Origin: Micromussa lordhowensis
Taxonomy: Eukaryota > Cnidaria > Anthozoa > Scleractinia > Lobophylliidae
NCBI GenBank assembly: GCA_964020085.1
Contig: OZ026600.1
Location: 4,281,661 to 4,345,660, forward strand
Reading direction: 5' to 3'
DNA: 64,000 bases
The notes beneath the pieces are model-generated. The model was not told the DNA's origin, did no database searches, and saw nothing but the letters and a program-made list of their open reading frames with translations. The stretch's first letter is position 1, and each line of letters starts with the position of its first letter. The translations under genes were made by a program, and so were the position numbers. This document shows positions 29,521-41,300 of the stretch, piece by piece.

Positions 29521-32500
29521 GTAAGGGGAAATGTGTTTGGGATACTATTGCTATAGTCCTTATTTTTATGTTTAGAATCTTTTGAAAGCGCTGTTGTAAG
29601 AATCGTGTGTAAAAGTCGCCGAGCGTGTATTAGTTACGTTTGGTTCTAAAGCTTTATTTCGTCTTATTGAACTATTGAACGTAGCAAAATTTTTGGCTGC
29701 TAAGAAATGGAGCTATTTTGCTGATGAAGGCTATGTCTTGGAAAAATTGAGTTTTGTACCAAGTCATGAACATATGAATGCGTCATTTCTTGGGTGACAA
29801 AAATTTATTCTGAGCGCATTCACCCTTTGAGTCTGTTTACACAGATCGTGTCTGAAAACTGTCTCGGCATGCCGACGAAATGCGTAAAACTGGCATCATT
29901 GGGAAAATTCTCGCGCACTTTACATTTTACATGACGTGAACTTTCACTGTCCTGCGTCGAGCCTTTCGTGCGAAAAGCGCATGGCTTTCAGCTCGTTAAC
30001 GACCAGGCCTAGCTTGCAGCACGCTGCTTGCGTCAAGATAGCTATTCTATCAAAATGGTGATGTTTTGCACGGTGGCATAGCAGCTTTTTACTTGCGTAT
30101 TTTCATGTGTATAACTGACAATTTGACAGGTCAAAACAAATGTCAAAAATAGCCGTTACATATTTTTTTTGCTGGGGAAGCTTGTTGTTGTTTCTTTTGT
30201 TTCCTTAAAATGAGTTAGATAACGCTAAATTATGTAATGCCCATGCCAATGTTTTGCGCAGCGAAACATGTTGATCACGGCTTTCCTAGGTTATTGTAAG
30301 CATAAAAAAAAAAATGAAAACGAGTACAACAGTGCATAATAGCGAGCTCGACAGGAAATGTAGTAATAAAATAACTGCATAATATGCAGGCCGCAAACGA
30401 GAGTTATAAGACAATTACGCCGAACATCATTTCATGGAAGTAGTAAACAAAAAGTATAGGAACAGCAAACATATTTTGAGTAAATTCAGAACGTCACAAA
30501 AATATGCAGACAGTAGCGACTTGTAGAAAACCGGTATACTGAACAACTTGAACAGTGGAAGTGCAAGCTGATAACATCTTGTCACGGTGTATGTGTGATA
30601 TGGAAATGGTAATTAACGGAATTTCAACTCGCTTTGAGCAAGGATATTATAGGATTTTATTATTCAACGCATTGTAACACTACCCAAATATGGTCATGAT
30701 GCTCTCGATATCCGTAACAGATATCCGGCGGTATACGTAGCTTCGTACGTGGGAAGAAAAAGTGAAGTGAGAAAATGTCGACAGAGAGATTTACAAAGAT
30801 TTAGGCTGTTTTGTTATCAATTTGTTGAATAATAAAACAATTATCCTGCTCAATCTCGCGGAATATCGTCTGATTTTAGCCGACTCGGCCCACGGCCTCG
30901 TCGGCTAAGTATCAGACGATATTCCTCGCGATTTCGCAGGATAATTGTTAAATATACGGCTATTTCTATAGCAGGACAACGGGTAAAATTATGAACTTGA
31001 TTTTAAGAACTTTGCTTTAACTTCTCATTGTACTTATAGTTGGAGACAATTCTAACAGCGAGTGATGGTCACATTTCCTTGGAAACCAAATAACTGTTCA
31101 TGCCAAAACTTAAAACGATTAAGGAAATACAAAATAAAGAAGGAAAAAATGAGCCGTGACACTCACGAAATTGCTTGAAAAACACTAATTAATTTTCCTT
31201 TGAAAACGGAGTCTACGAATCAAAATGGCATCAAAATCAATTGTCTTCTACACTATGAATTTGGAATCGTCTTTGCTCGCGCACTAAAGCGCTGCATGAA
31301 AAAGATTATGTCTCTACTCAACATGAAGGGAAACAGAGTTTTCCAAACTATCGACCACCTAAAGACAATTATATTTTTCGGATCCTCTTGACCGAAAATT
31401 AAACGCTGAATTGCCGTGTGGGAAAGGCGACTTGAAAATGCCTTAAAGTTTACATTTTCAACGAAAACTGACTCAGTAGCCTGGCCAAATTAACGAAGCA
31501 ATAAATTGTTCCTTTGATAACGAACGAGGCATTTACTTTGGAAGACGTCAATTTACGTATGTTGATCGGGATGCCAGTGCTGTCAATTTAAAATTAATTT
31601 TGTCATGCACTTTAATTAGCCGGCATAAGACTGGTTTGAAAGTTATTTTGAATTACTAACTCAAAAACGAGCTTAGTCAAGTTGATTGAAATGCATTCAA
31701 AAAAATTTTAAATTTATGCGACGAGGACCAGTTCAATAAAACCTCACTAGACTACTGAAATATGTTGAAAACAACTGATGGTTTCATATACAACTGCACA
31801 TTTCAAATGACAATTCAATCTGCGCGACATTTCTAAAACTAGAAGTTTTAAAATACTTCATAGAGAAATGATTGGGAATCGTCGTTAAAAGGAAATTCCA
31901 CTAAGAATTCTACTAAAAACAATTACGTTATTCGCTACTGATTTCTATGAGATTATAGTTGACGAGGCTTTCCTAATTGTTAATTATATATCTTTTGCCT
32001 TCTTTACCCAACTAAAAATTTCAAACTGAGACCTATTTCCTTCCTATTACGGAGTAGGCCAAATGTAATTAGTCGTAATTTCTACACAGCCGTTTTTGCC
32101 TAAACTTAATTAATAATTATAAAATGGAAGTGGAAATTCTATACATGTTGGCTTTTTATCAGTTCAGTGATACATACCTCACTCCACGATTCGCTCTTTC
32201 AAGTACCGGCGTTAAATTGTTTAGTTGTTCTATAAATTGTACCGATGTAATTCGGGTCTCCACGTTTTTGCGTTACTCCAAGATTAACCTCCATCGAGGA
32301 TTGGAATAATTGCTATTTAAGAATACTAACCGAGCTTTGTAGTGTTGAGAAGTAAATATTTGCCAAACTGTACATTGTAAGTGTAAATGTAAGTTTCATA
32401 TTAGTACTGCAAGTGGTGAAACTTTTTGTCTTGTGAATAAAATTGCGTAAAAAAAAATTGCCAAGCTGTAAGTTTTATTTTTCAAATCTTTCTCGAACCA

Positions 32501-34587
32501 TCGCAAAAAGGTATCAGAAAGTATAAATAAGGTTACATTGACGTATTTATCGCCATGCTTGAAGTATTGCTGACGGGTACAGATCCCTTATCACAGTACT
32601 TGCAATATTTCATGCTAACATAACTAGATTAGGAAAATTTATTTTGGTCAAAAGTGCGTATGTTATAGTTAGCTGGTGTGTGGTGCATGACCAATATACT
32701 TCACTACACGGACTTTGATTTTCTTACGAAGACATATGAGATACTTTCAACTGTATAGTGGATACGGAATCATCAACTTTATCAACGAATTCTTTCAACG
32801 AATAACTTATAAAAAGGCTTTATCTGTTCCTCCCAGTGTATTTTCTTTCTTCGTATATTTGTTTAACCCTCCGGCTATTTGACTAGAAATTTGAAAACTC
32901 TATCTAACAAGATGTTCTGCAGTCAATCAGTCAATTTAGATGCAAGAAAAATTAGTTACAAAATGAAAATTCAATTCACGGTGGGTATTTTGTAAATATT
33001 TCTGTTCTTAAATTATTGCATTATATCCAAGCGTATGCATTGGGCATCTTAAGACATGAAAGAGCAAAAACGATGATCCCTGCCGTTAGTTATCTATTAA
33101 ATCTATAGCTACATTTGCTCCCATTTACGTCAGCCGTTTCACCATATCCAAGAAGAAGATTTAAATTGCGCATTTTTTGTCAACACACGTACAGTTAGCT
33201 TTTTGCTCCGTGGCACACCACGTACCTTCAAATTTGTACTTCTGATATACCCAGGGAAAGTGAACATCCATGTTTCAATTCTGAATGTTGGCTTTTATTT
33301 ACTGGTATCTTACTCGAACAGTTTGAAAACAACTTGTTGAACTGATACTCCCTGCTATACCGCTTGGTATCCGCACGCCTGGTAAGTAAGGTAACATATT
33401 TCCCCTCTTTTATACTATGACAGCAACTTTAATAACCCTGTCCATGAAACATAATCCAATTCTTGAACGCGCGGATCCAGTCGACTGTTGGAAGTTTTAA
33501 TTAAAGTGGAATCTGCAAAATTTGAATATTATATTTATTTGTTATTTTTGGAAATTGTTTTGGCAAAGAAAAATCGCAAAACGGGGAAATTGGCGTCTTT
33601 GGAACTGGATATTATACAATCTGCTCTACAATCTGGCACTAAATTTCAGCTTGTATTAAAATTGTAGTCGCTACCGTATTTCACTAGAGATTGTACAAGT
33701 TCTCTTACTATGTCCTTTGCATGACTGTGTTAAACTCGGCTATAGGAAACATATTATTATAAACTTGAACATTGAGCAATAGAAAAAGAAATAATGACGA
33801 GTTTGCAGTTTTTAATTATATTGGGATCAGTGAGGCAGCCCTATATAAAAGTTTTCTGAAAGAACATATTCTAAAACACTTCAAGCCACTTGAAGAATAC
33901 ATTTATCTTTTTCCCTGTAATCCGTGGCTACCCTGCCGCTTGGAACAAGTTTTTGTTATGGTAGGTTTCATTAGTAGCACACGTCCTATCATACCTTTTT
34001 AGTTTGTTCCTCGGCTCTATGACGTTAGTTCATTATTTGCTCACAGCTGATTCTTGTAAGTGCACTTCCTACCGAGTCTATTACAGTGTGAGAGATCAGA
34101 GGAGGGCTTAAGACTGAACTAGGTTAGTCGGTCGTCGATATAGTTCGTTTTCACTTTGCTTGGGAAAGGAAAAGAAACGCTCGCAATAAGCATCTAGTCA
34201 ATTTCGCTTTAATTTTGCCTCACAAAGAAGTCTTTCACGCAGTAAATAACGCACGACCAGTTCAGTTTATTTGAGCGAGATCACGACTTTTCTGCCGACC
34301 TGTAGATAATATTGCTAGCTTCCAAATAATCTTTAATGTTGATCACTCGTGCAGACAACAAAAGAAGACATTGCGTCATTATTATCACAGAACAGTAAAA
34401 TACTTCGCGTTTTCATAAATGCATATGTCTCACATATAAAATAAGAAAGAATTCATAAGTGGCGCTGTCTTAAAAAGGAAATGGGTTTCACTTTGTTCTA
34501 CGCAAAATTCGTCGCCACAAGTATTGGTCATCAGATAATTAATTGCTCTCTCTTATACATGTGTATTTTCTCTATTTTAATCTACAG
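29521..34587. other. Intergenic or 5' intron of gene 2; no coding sequence seen
   Basis: About 5 kb of AT-rich DNA with only short frames. It contains a 114-bp hairpin MITE at 30836-30949. An AATAAA (32436-32441) is followed by an A-run at 32449-32457, which could be a transcript end or the tail of an old retrocopy. Confidence 0.45.
30836..30949. repeat. 114-bp hairpin MITE
   Basis: AACAATTATCCTGC pairs with GCAGGATAATTGTT. The inner arms GAATATCGTCTGAT / ATCAGACGATATTC and TAGCCGAC / GTCGGCTA complete a long stem around a GC-rich loop. Confidence 0.75.
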
Positions 34588-34712
34588 GTAGAAAACGGAA
34601 AATACTTTTCTGTTTTCAAAAAATCCTTGAAATATGGGACTTGCTGCTGTTGAGATTTCACTGATTTTGCTGCTAACAGTTTTCTCTGTAGTCAAATGTT
34701 ACGACATGCTAG
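34588..34712 (+). CDS. Candidate alternative signal-peptide exon of gene 2
   Basis: The acceptor is AATCTACAG at 34587 and the donor is CTAG|GTTTGT at 34712/34713. An ATG at 34634, six bases after an in-frame TGA, opens MGLAAVEISLILLLTVFSVV then KCYDML. It leaves phase 1, the phase exon 2 of gene 2 accepts. It looks like a complete internal exon with 46 untranslated bases. It competes with the exon at 38306-38393; one may be an alternative promoter form or a relic. Confidence 0.4.
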
Positions 34713-37700
34713 GTTTGTGACTTTACATTTGTTTTTTGCCATCTATTTAACCTTAATAGAAATTAAAATACTAATTCGGAGTCGGCATTAAAATATTATT
34801 TGGAATTCTGAGAAGTGAATGCATGGTTAGATTAAATTGCGTTTTGTAACATGGCTTAAAATGCAAGCTGTTCTGCTTCTCAAAATAACGAAATATATAT
34901 ATAAAAAAAATCAAAGGGCACAACTTTTACTATGTTTTCTTAGTCTCATTGGAGTCGTTGTTTTGACCAAATACACTTAAAACATTGTTAATTTTTCATA
35001 GATCACACAAAGATAATTTCAGGAAATTTATGTTAATTGGACTTGAATGTTGTTTGCAAACATTCATTAACATATTATTATCGCTTGCCCTTGGGTATAA
35101 AATCAAATCATTACTACAAACTTCAGCCATTTGTGATCAAGTGCTCCGAAATCGAAGCATTTCTTTTCCACTTGAATGTAAATAACAAGGTGTCTAGAAG
35201 TATGTTATCAGCGCTTTTGTAAATCAGTCTCAGCTTCAGATTGTGATCAAGACCTTCTACTGTCTGAACAGCATGTGTGCTCGACATAATGTAGAGAATA
35301 ACCACAAAATAGCAAACTACTTAATGGACCGAGTTTTCCCCTTGCTGGACTGCCGGTGATCAAACGATATTCTCCCGTGCTCAAAAAATGTGCTTAACGA
35401 TTTGCGTTTAATCAAAGGCACAGGTTTTGATTCAACATAAATACAACTGAATGTTTAAAAAAAGTAAGATTTGATTTGAGAACGTCACGCGTAAGTAGGC
35501 AGTGCAGTGCAGGCATATAATTATGTCATTGATCTGTTCCTCTAAGGTAATTTTATTCTCTAGCTTTGTCAAAAACTGAGATACGATTTGCGTTCTAATT
35601 TTAATCCTATCAGTTCATATAACCTAGAAAACAAAAACAGCGGAAAATGGATTCAAGTTTACTTCGCTCAGTTTGGCAACGAAGATGATCACTGATATGA
35701 CCAAACTATTTTATCTGCGTAGACATCAGCCGTATGTGATCCTACGTATCTCAAGAACTTCCTCGCGAGCCTTGCTTCCGGAAAACTGTTCGCCGACAGA
35801 TATAAGAGCTGTTTTGTTTACTGTTTTCTTAACCCTGTGCAGCAAATCTTTTGCCCTTAGTAGTCTGTGTGATATTTTTTCATATCACACAATTTCATCC
35901 CAGCACAATTTTGAAGTACTTAGCAAAACATCCGTGATATAAGACTACTAAGGGCAAAAGATTCCAATCAGTTAGTGGCTTAGAGATGCAATTGCAGAAA
36001 AAAGTACATTTATGATGTATTCAATCAGTCTCTTTCACTTCTCAGTTATTCCCAATAATTGTTATTAGTAAAGAGTCAATACTGCTGCAAATGGTTGCAT
36101 TACAGATGTACATACATCTATCGTGACACTTTTTTGGCAGCGCAACACTGGCTCCGTACGGTAACACACACTTTATTTGAATCCTGTTAATAAAAGAAGT
36201 CTTTGAATAATGGATCTCACTAGACGACTGGCAACCTTACAGCGATGTAACTGATTTAAAGTGGAGTAGTGGCTACTTCATTTAGGCTATAGGGCACGAG
36301 TAACACGTACCAAAATTTCACTTTAGCAGAAACGTATTTCCCTTGGAAGGGAATTAGCACGAAAGTTTATAACCATACTGCTTTGGAAACAGGCCGGAAA
36401 TGTGAGCTTTAAAGGCTGTTTGAAGTGGCCATCTTAAGAATTTTTGATAAAAAACGTTTTATGAAGGACTATGTTGTTTAAATTTGTATATCTAATATTC
36501 GCTGTTAACGATCTCTGAGTGTTATTTCCATCCTCTTTTCCTGACAGTGTGCTCTTCAACCCTTTTAAAGTAAGACACATGTTCACTTTTAGGAAATGTA
36601 AAGACAGCCGACTCAATGGATGAACCATTCCCGTATCAGTTTCATCAAATATCCTGTTTCCATGAGTAATTTCAACATCCTCTTTCTTTTAGAGTTTTTC
36701 AGTGTTCTGAAAATGTTGCTATTTTTGTGATGGTATCTACTGTGACATCAAGCACGTTTCATTATACCATTTTACCGTCTCCCTCCCCCTTAGTAATTGG
36801 AAACCCGCGTGACATTGGGCAATCTTCGTCACAGCAGGAGATACACGGTTATTTTTATAGTTGTATAATGAGTAAAATCTGTACGTTCATAGGATAGTTT
36901 ACATTTATTTATTTATCTTCTTAGTTCTTCGTTTATTTATTTATTTTTATCTATTTTCAAAATGAGGAGGGACCTTATCAGGGAAATTCATATTAGCAAA
37001 AAGTCAAGGGAAGTTCGATGGTTGATTCATTGAGAATCACTTCTATTCCTTTTTACATTACTCCTAACCTGATTAATTTCTCAGCTTGAGAAGGACTCGT
37101 GTCAATTATTAAAGAGTTCTATGTTGAAAGTGAAAAAAAATGAAATACAACTAAAATAATACAGGCGATATTCGTATAAACGTCAGTCGAAGGGAGGAGT
37201 GCCACACTTAAGTAACCAATTTATTAAGCTTTCTGTGTTGATTAGACCGTAGTAAACTTGCGACTGGTCACAGCTAACTTGCAACTTAATATCTTGGCGT
37301 CCAGTTTATTGCTGCAAATTTTTTTGAAATATCAGACTTGCACCAGACCACCGCCAGGCTTTGAATTCATTTACACAGTGGCACATTTTTGGTTGTAAAA
37401 TATAATTATGTACACAGAACAGTTCGATTCATTCATTAGTCTAGAGAATGTATCTTCATTAACAAACTTGGTCCGATAAATGTTTTAAATTTTGGAACAC
37501 AGTTCTGTTAGAGTCGCCCCGATATCCGCCCTTTTGCTCTGTTAATTGACATTTTTAGGTCTAGAATGGTTAAAAGTTAGGGTCGGAGTCTTAATATTAA
37601 ACAGGTGTATATTTTTCGAGTCAGACTTACTCGTCGTCAATCAATCAAAACGAAAAAAAGATATGAAAGTTGCAATCTTTCATCGCATACTTTCAAATTT

Positions 37701-38305
37701 TCGACCTTTGATAACGCTGATTTTGCCAAAATATACTGTTTAAACTTTTTCCTTCGTGACTTTTCAGAGGTGGTTGTTTTAAAGTATTCTAAGCTCATGC
37801 AGCTATTTAATAACATTCCGTCGACAAACGCCGGCGAAGGACAATGGCCCCATCCTATTGCCAAACCTACAATCTATAGGAGTGAAAGAAACTTGGAAAT
37901 TAAAATTGCGTCCTCTTATTGAATAACAGAAGCTCCTGCAAACAAAGTTTGTAGCCCAAAAACAAGCGTGGTCAAGAAGCTATGACCGACTTTCGCGACA
38001 GGTGTAAACGACCGTTCGACGCTTTCGAAACTGTGTGGCATTTGATATTCGCTTCTGGCAACATTAAACCCATTTCTGTTGTTTTATACTAGGTTTGCAG
38101 CATCTTTTTACTCATATGACGGCAAATGACGAGGTTTCCTCTATACACAAGTTGCTATTGACGACAGGAAGTGATTTTCCACCAATTAATATCTTCCATT
38201 ATAATAAAGTTTCTTTACTTTCATGAAAGTAGCAAGACATCTCACCAGGTTTCGGCAGTCTACCTGCGTCTTCGACATAACGACTATAAACTTGAACATT
38301 GTAAG
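34713..38305. other. Region upstream of gene 2 exon 1; no coding sequence seen
   Basis: AT-rich DNA with short frames only. A fold-back repeat lies at 35845-35963. No other exon could be supported. Confidence 0.45.
35845..35963. repeat. 119-bp fold-back repeat
   Basis: AATCTTTTGCCCTTAGTAG and its inverted copy CTACTAAGGGCAAAAGATT sit at the two ends. An inner GTGTGATAT / ATATCACAC hairpin adds a second stem. Confidence 0.65.
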
Positions 38306-38393
38306 ATGAAACTAGTTCTCCTTTTCAATTTGCTGGCGTCATTCGTGCTAGCAAAAGTTCGACATAGGCCAATCGGGATACCAGAAATAATCG
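38306..38393 (+). CDS. Gene 2 exon 1: signal peptide
   Basis: The ATG at 38306 gives MKLVLLFNLLASFVLAK, a textbook signal peptide, then VRHRPIGIPEII. It ends at TCG|GTAAGA in phase 1, only 97 bp before exon 2. The frame stays open back to 38171, but those upstream residues are not signal-like, so I start at 38306. Confidence 0.6.
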
Positions 38394-41300
38394 GTAAGAT
38401 GGTGTTAGTTTGTGTTAGTTTGTGTTTCATGTGGTTGGTTTCGAGCAAAGCCTCGAGCCCTGAGCCTTGTCCGTGTAATTTTCCCCCCAGTCAACTGTAG
38501 ATCTCCGCTTGGAATGGAATCCGGCGCTATACCAGACAGTGATTTAAGTGCTTCGCCACCTTTTGACGGGGATTTCAACACTTATGGACCTCAGAGAGCA
38601 AGGCTTAACCTGAAAGAGTCGCCTTACTACGGCTATCGCGCAGAACGAAGATCACGAAGCGGTGGCTCTGCTCAGTCCAACGAGACTTGGATCATGGTCA
38701 AGTTACGAAACGAGACTGTAATAACGGGTGTTTCAACTCAAGGATATGCTGTCACAGAAGCCCAGGAGTGGGTCACTAAGTACACATTGATGTATTCAAT
38801 TGGAAAGGAGTTTTCTCACTTCATGGAGGGAAGCGGGAAAATTAAGGTAAGCTAATACTTGTTTTTTGACATGTTTATTTTTCCAGTTCTTCCTAATTTA
38901 TCCAACAAGTCTACTGATTAAAACTTAAATCCGAGCGAAAGTTCGTTGAATTTGGTGGCTTAAGTCATCAGTAAAACTTTCTAGCTATTCTGTAGTACTA
39001 TATTGATAAGCCAATATTTTCCTATTATCTCATCCGTAGCATTTTATCTAAGCATAAATGAGCTGCGAGTCCTTCATTATTGAATTTTTGCCATCCATCT
39101 TCCAGACTCTTGAAGTAATCGAAAATATATGCATTGCTCAAAGATTATAGTGTTTATTTAAAAGATGTTTAGACTTCTTTGATCGTTAAATCAAGGATTT
39201 GTGTAAACGCGAGAATTTCAGTATACGTATATATATCATGCACATTTTACGTTTTCATCACACTGTTTCTATAACATTTAAAATCTGTCGGTGGATTCAA
39301 AGTATTATTAAGAGCAGGAGTCTCGAGCGAATGATAACTAACAGACTTATTACGTCAAAAACTGCAATTTCATGACAGCATACCTCTTTCATATCCTCCC
39401 TTGTTTTCTAATGTAAATTTTAACAATTGTGTTTTAATCAGTACCCCCTGTCTTTTTTCCTATTCAAATACAAATTTCCACAATTATGCTTTGACTGGCA
39501 TTGCAAATAAAAATATATATTAATGGAGAAAAGGAAGAGGAAAATAATTCATTCTCGTAGTTTGAGCAACCCAGTATCAGGGCTTATTTGACATCATGAT
39601 TAATCTCTATAATAATGCATGATAAGGATTATCGCAATATGTGGAATTCATTTATGTACGTAATTTTTCATTTCCACTTTAATCCAGCCGTTGAGTTTTG
39701 GCGTCAATAACTTGGGATTTTTCCAATTATTAAGTAAGGCATAGCTAATATGACCCAACAGGCGCCTGGAAATTTTTCTCTCTAATTGTCTTTGTTGCTA
39801 ATGTCGAGTTTTGTTTTTTAAAAATCGTTTTCTAATGGAAGCTTCATGAAATGATCGCTGTTTGCATTTAATTTATAGTTTGAGTCAGAAAGTTAATTTT
39901 TGTTGCTCTAACAGCCTTGGATTGGAAGGCCACATATTCAGTTTGCATCTGCAACACGATGGTTTAATGACCAGAGCTGATGCTGACTAAAGGAAGAAAT
40001 TAAATCTACAAGAGGCTTAATTTCACCATTTCTGGCATTCGATAGCCCCAAAATTAAAGGCCCCCGAATAAAGGAATAACTATAGCGATCATTTGACGCA
40101 CCGCAAAGATGCAGACGCATTTGCATTTGTCCTCGAGGCTCATCTTTATAATGAGAAAAAAATTGGTAAATTTAGCTTCGTGTTAAATATCTTGACATCA
40201 GCAGACGAGGGACAGTTTTATGTTCAGTTTTACGTTCGGTTCCCCGCCATAGCCATCATCTTACGCTCTGCCAAAGATGCAGATGCATTTGTCATTGATG
40301 CTAATCTTTATAACGAAAAAACCCTTTGTAAATTCAGCTTCGGGTTGATAATCTTGATATCTACTGACGAGGAACAGTTTTACGTTCACTTTTAGGTCAT
40401 TTTCCCCAACATAGTATTCTATTCACATACATTCATATTCATGCTCAGTTCTAATAAGGTATGGGAAAAAAGATTGATCAGCGGACTAAGCCAAGCTGGG
40501 ACAGCTTGGCTTAGGAAGAGTTCAAGATACGACTCACGCGATTTTTGGGCGGGACTGGGTGGGCCGTCCACCTCTTCGCGGCTCCGCTGAAAAACTGAGC
40601 AAGAATGGTTTATTTTCGCACCAAACCAGAATTTATTATCAGTAATTACGTAATCGCACGTGAGACCGCTAGACCAGCCATGAAAGAACCCATTATTGAA
40701 TTATTTTAACTTCGCATATCATTATGAGTGTTGTGAATAGTATTCTATTCACATACATTCATATTCATGCTCAGTTCTAATAAGGTATGGGAAAAAAGAT
40801 TGATCAGCGCCCAACAGCCCTCACTGTTCCTTAAATAGTCTTAGATAATTGCACTCCAACCCTCAAATCCTCTTACAACTTCCCAATCCTCAATCCTCCA
40901 ACCTCTCTCTTAACTTTAATCCCCAGGTACAGTAAGACACAGCTATACATTTACAATTATACCCAAGCTAAACTGGTATGAGTTTCCATAACAACATCTC
41001 TTCATTAAAGAGAACGGTAGTACAAAGGTTATAATCCATTCCAAAAACACCCTAGCCAAACAAAATATCCTCATTCTGCTGGACGTTTCCTCTACTCAGC
41101 AGCTGGAAAAGCACACACAAAACGTTTCAGCTGATTCACATCCTGCCATGGAGCCACTACATTCTCAGCAGAAGGCGTAGCAAGTCGACCCGACGGACCA
41201 TCATGTTTCAGAACCTTGGCCAGCTGAAGGTAATATAAGGCGGTATGCCTCCTAGCCCAACCCACGTGTTCCATAATCTCAGACAGATCCGCTCCTGTGA

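Noticed and set aside
38171..38305. N-terminal extension of gene 2 upstream of MKLVLL
   Set aside because: The frame is open by chance; a signal peptide starts at 38306 and an extension would bury it.
40093..40395. Frame with internally repeated DADAF peptide
   Set aside because: It is the tandem-repeat array read in one phase; the period is not a multiple of three throughout and the array is intronic.
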